Source: Dyella japonica DSM 16301 | Lineage (GTDB): Bacteria; Pseudomonadota; Gammaproteobacteria; Xanthomonadales; Rhodanobacteraceae | Assembly (NCBI RefSeq): GCF_001010355.1 | Contig: NZ_JPLA01000014.1 | Span: 653-64,652 of the forward strand | Direction: 5' to 3' | DNA length: 64,000 nt | Shown: one piece after another, positions 61,735 to 64,000 of the stretch | How the letters are laid out: every line of letters starts with the position of its first letter | How positions within the stretch are numbered: position 1 is the first letter of the stretch | The notes under the pieces: model-generated | The model's input: only the letters and a program-made list of their open reading frames with translations | Databases searched by the model: none | Told to the model about the DNA's origin: nothing | Translations under genes and position numbers: made by a program

Positions 61735-62337
61735 ATGCTGATGGAAGTACCTGGCCGCGTTGTCGATCTTCATTCGACCCGCGTGCTGTCGCTGGACGCC
61801 GCCGGCAGAATTCTCGACTGGATCAGCTGGCAGGAGGCGGTTTGCCTCTATGTTCGCGACGCCGTGGCCTGGACGCTGGGCGACCCCTGCCTGACGGTGC
61901 ATGGCGGCCATAACCGCCTCAGCGGGCTGCAGAGCACGCTGTCCCTGCATCCCATCATCGCCAGCACCGGCCATTGCCGCGACCACGCCATCGATCCCTC
62001 GCCGGCGCTCACCAACACCGCGCTGTTCGCCCGCGACCGCTATCTGTGCATGTATTGCGGCCAGCGCTACAGCCGCGGCGAACTGACCCGCGACCACGTG
62101 CTGCCGATCTCCAAGCAGGGCAAGGACAGCTGGGAAAACGTGGTCAGCGCCTGCCTGGCCTGCAACCTGCGCAAGAGCAACCGCACGCCGCAGCAGGCCA
62201 ATATGCCGCTGTTGGCAGTGCCCTACCGCCCGAGCTGGGTGGAGCACCTGATCCTGTCCAACCGCAACATCCTGGCCGACCAGATGGAATTCCTGGTCAA
62301 CCATCTGCCGCGCGATCGGCGCGAGCACATGGTTTAA
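61735..62337 (+). CDS. HNH endonuclease-domain protein
   Basis: The 200-residue protein has an N-terminal region typical of its family (RVVDLHSTRVLSLDAAGRILDWISWQEAVCLYVRDAV) and a C-terminal HNH domain: CMYCGQRYSRGELTRDHVLPISKQGKDSWENVVSACLACNLRKSNRTP (about 105-152). The two CxxC-type pairs bind zinc; the DH and the following N and H-like positions form the metal/active site. This stand-alone type is widely kept in bacteria, without neighbouring defence genes here, so a housekeeping rather than defence role is possible. ATG 61735 follows AAGGA. Its TAA overlaps the convergent permease-like gene by 3 bases. Confidence 0.87.
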   Translation: MLMEVPGRVVDLHSTRVLSLDAAGRILDWISWQEAVCLYVRDAVAWTLGDPCLTVHGGHNRLSGLQSTLSLHPIIASTGHCRDHAIDPSPALTNTALFARDRYLCMYCGQRYSRGELTRDHVLPISKQGKDSWENVVSACLACNLRKSNRTPQQANMPLLAVPYRPSWVEHLILSNRNILADQMEFLVNHLPRDRREHMV

Positions 62338-62756
62338 GGCGTTTCGCTTTCGGCTTCGAACGGGTCGTCCTCGTCCTCGATGCGCTGCAGCTCATTGCGC
62401 GCCAGCTCGGCCAGCCGGCAGTAGCTGCGGCGGATGCGGTCAAGGGTTTGCTCGTCGAGCTCTTCGAGGTTGAGCAAGGCGTTGTGCGCCTGCGAGCTGC
62501 GGATCAACTCGTCCAGCTTGATCTGCACGGCGGTGGAATCGCGGTTCTGCGTGTTCTGGATCAGGAACACCATCAGAAAAGTCACGATGGTGGTGCCGGT
62601 ATTGATGACCAGTTGCCAGGTGTCGCCGAAGCCGAACATCGGCCCGGTGACGGCCCAGGCCACCACCACCAGCACCGCCAGCACAAAGGTGACCGGGCGA
62701 CCGGAATAGTGGGCAACGGATCCGGCGAATCGCTGGAAAGCCTTGCGTGCGCTCAT
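62334..62756 (-). CDS. Low-affinity iron permease-family membrane protein
   Basis: The 140-residue protein has two membrane helices (about 23-45, [22 protein letters not shown], and 47-68, [22 protein letters not shown]) followed by [50 protein letters not shown]. This matches the PF04120 family named after yeast Fet4; iron transport by the short bacterial forms is not established. It ends with an acidic tail. It is convergent with, and overlaps by 3 bases, the HNH gene. Confidence 0.85.
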   Translation of the reverse strand: MSARKAFQRFAGSVAHYSGRPVTFVLAVLVVVAWAVTGPMFGFGDTWQLVINTGTTIVTFLMVFLIQNTQNRDSTAVQIKLDELIRSSQAHNALLNLEELDEQTLDRIRRSYCRLAELARNELQRIEDEDDPFEAESETP

Positions 62757-62886
62757 ATGTAGGCCCTGGCTGAATGACTGCGCCGGAGCCTCGCCCCTGG
62801 CGTGTCAGCGCCGTGTGGAGGCGCAGCCCGCAAGAATTCACCCGGCTGCCCTTGCCCCGCCTCCCCGCTGGGCCAACAATACGCCA

Positions 62887-64000
62887 ATGAACGACCTGTC
62901 CCGCTACCCCCATCTGGCGCCCATCGAGACGCCAGCCGACCTGCGCAAAGTGTCCGACGACGAGCTGCCCATCGTCGCCGAAGAGCTGCGCCAGTACCTG
63001 ATCGAAGCCGTGGCCAGCTCCGGCGGCCACTTCGGCGCGGGCCTGGGCGTGGTGGAACTGACCGTCGCCCTGCACCACGTGTTCGACACGCCGAACGATC
63101 GCCTGGTGTGGGACGTCGGCCACCAGTGCTATCCGCACAAGATTCTCACCGGCCGTCGCGACCGCATCACCACGATCAAGAAGAAGGACGGCCTCGCCCC
63201 GTTCCCGCGTCGCGAGGAAAGCGAGTACGACACCTTCGGCGTGGGCCACTCGTCCACCTCCATCTCGGCGGCGCTGGGCATGGCGATCGCCGCGCAGCGC
63301 AAGGGCGACCAGCGCAAGGTCGTCGCCGTGATCGGCGATGGCGCGATGACCGCCGGCATGGCGTTCGAAGCGCTCAACCATGGCGGCGACGTGGAGCCGA
63401 ACATGCTGGTCGTGTTCAACGACAACGGCATGTCGATCAGCGAGAACGTCGGTGCGCTGACCAAGATGGCGGCGCGCGCCATGAGCAGCCGCCGCCTGAA
63501 CGCGCTGCGCGAGCGGGCCAAGCGCGCCATTCCGAAGCAGTCGTTCTTCGGCCGCTTCTTCAAGCGCTGGGAAGAGCACGCCAAGGGCATGTTCGTGCCC
63601 AGCACGCTGTTCGAGGAACTGGGTTTCCATTACACCGGTCCGATCGACGGCCACAACATCCCGCAGCTGCTCACTGCGCTGCGCACGGTGAAGAACCTGC
63701 CCGGTCCGCAGCTGCTGCATGTGATCACCACCAAGGGCAAGGGCTACGCGCCCGCCGAACAGGCGCAGATCGAATACCACGCCGTGGGTCCATTCGATCC
63801 GCAGGCAGGATTGGTCAAGAAAGCCGGCCCGTCCAAGCCCACTTACACCGATATCTTCAGCGACTGGCTGTGCGACATGGCCGCCGCCGACGAGCGCCTG
63901 CTGGGCATCACGCCCGCGATGCGCGAAGGCTCGGGCCTGGTGCGTTTCTCCAGGGAGTACCCACAGCGTTATTTCGACGTGGCGATTGCCGAACAGCACG
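62887..64000 (+). CDS. dxs: 1-deoxy-D-xylulose-5-phosphate synthase, N-terminal part
   Basis: DXS makes the first intermediate of the MEP isoprenoid pathway from pyruvate and glyceraldehyde 3-phosphate using thiamine diphosphate. The first 371 residues are present and run off the window. [23 protein letters not shown] (46-68), [17 protein letters not shown] (74-90), the ThDP motif [17 protein letters not shown] (near 148-164) and [13 protein letters not shown] match the family. The Pyr domain begins with [27 protein letters not shown] near 323-350. ATG 62887 fits the usual N terminus. Confidence 0.93.
   Translation, partial: MNDLSRYPHLAPIETPADLRKVSDDELPIVAEELRQYLIEAVASSGGHFGAGLGVVELTVALHHVFDTPNDRLVWDVGHQCYPHKILTGRRDRITTIKKKDGLAPFPRREESEYDTFGVGHSSTSISAALGMAIAAQRKGDQRKVVAVIGDGAMTAGMAFEALNHGGDVEPNMLVVFNDNGMSISENVGALTKMAARAMSSRRLNALRERAKRAIPKQSFFGRFFKRWEEHAKGMFVPSTLFEELGFHYTGPIDGHNIPQLLTALRTVKNLPGPQLLHVITTKGKGYAPAEQAQIEYHAVGPFDPQAGLVKKAGPSKPTYTDIFSDWLCDMAAADERLLGITPAMREGSGLVRFSREYPQRYFDVAIAEQH

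Noticed and set aside
61735-62337. HNH gene as part of a defence island
   Set aside because: Neighbours are sapC, an iron-permease-like gene and dxs; no restriction, methylase or helicase partner is present.

Overview
The window is GC-rich, densely coding chromosomal DNA from a gammaproteobacterium of the Xanthomonadales/Lysobacterales, most likely the Rhodanobacteraceae (Dyella, Luteibacter or Rhodanobacter type). The main pointers are a fused aspartokinase/diaminopimelate decarboxylase (lysC-lysA), an adjacent MurD2/MurL pair (the peptidoglycan L-Glu route described in Xanthomonas), a RelA-type synthetase, a class I fumarase, Dps and dispersed palindromic repeats. Genus is inference. No rRNA, tRNA, CRISPR array, phage or classical insertion sequence was recognised.

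Layout. 1-1950: a TonB-dependent receptor (cut by the window edge) diverging from a small XRE regulator, then a FitAB/VapBC-type toxin-antitoxin pair. 1989-9826 (minus strand): a TPR lipoprotein next to PBP1B, an SDR protein, a TPR membrane protein and RelA. 9940-17212: a secreted protein, the HrpA helicase carrying an in-frame repeat insertion, Dps, and a methyltransferase diverging from a LuxR-type regulator. 17342-28822: a GH17-GT2 glucan synthase, TamA-TamB, a 2OG oxygenase and an M13 peptidase. 28823-37318: a repeat-rich stretch with GNAT, murD2, murL, a DUF559 endonuclease enclosed in inverted repeats, lysC-lysA and fumarase, all on the minus strand. 37447-46302: three tandem beta-barrel paralogues, an S53 peptidase, an APC permease and a two-subunit molybdenum hydroxylase with key residues missing. 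46527-64000: a patatin/beta-barrel protein, two TonB-like Pro-rich proteins, an EF-G paralogue, a Gre factor, a SET-domain protein, acyl-CoA dehydrogenase, small enzymes, SapC, HNH nuclease, an iron-permease-like protein and the start of dxs.

How the genes fit together. Much of the window serves the envelope: peptidoglycan polymerisation with a likely lipoprotein activator, a D-Glu/m-DAP supply line (lysC-lysA, murD2, murL), outer-membrane assembly (TamAB), periplasmic glucan synthesis, and many exported proteins. The most distinctive signals are (1) a repeat family with paired hairpin arms (12538-12695, 32410-32903, 35651-35795), one copy enclosing a DUF559 endonuclease gene directly in front of murL, one lying in frame inside hrpA, and with the inner segment flipped between copies; (2) REP-like elements whose edge supplies the stop codon of two unrelated genes; and (3) an IorAB-like molybdenum hydroxylase lacking one set of iron-sulfur cysteines and the catalytic glutamate.
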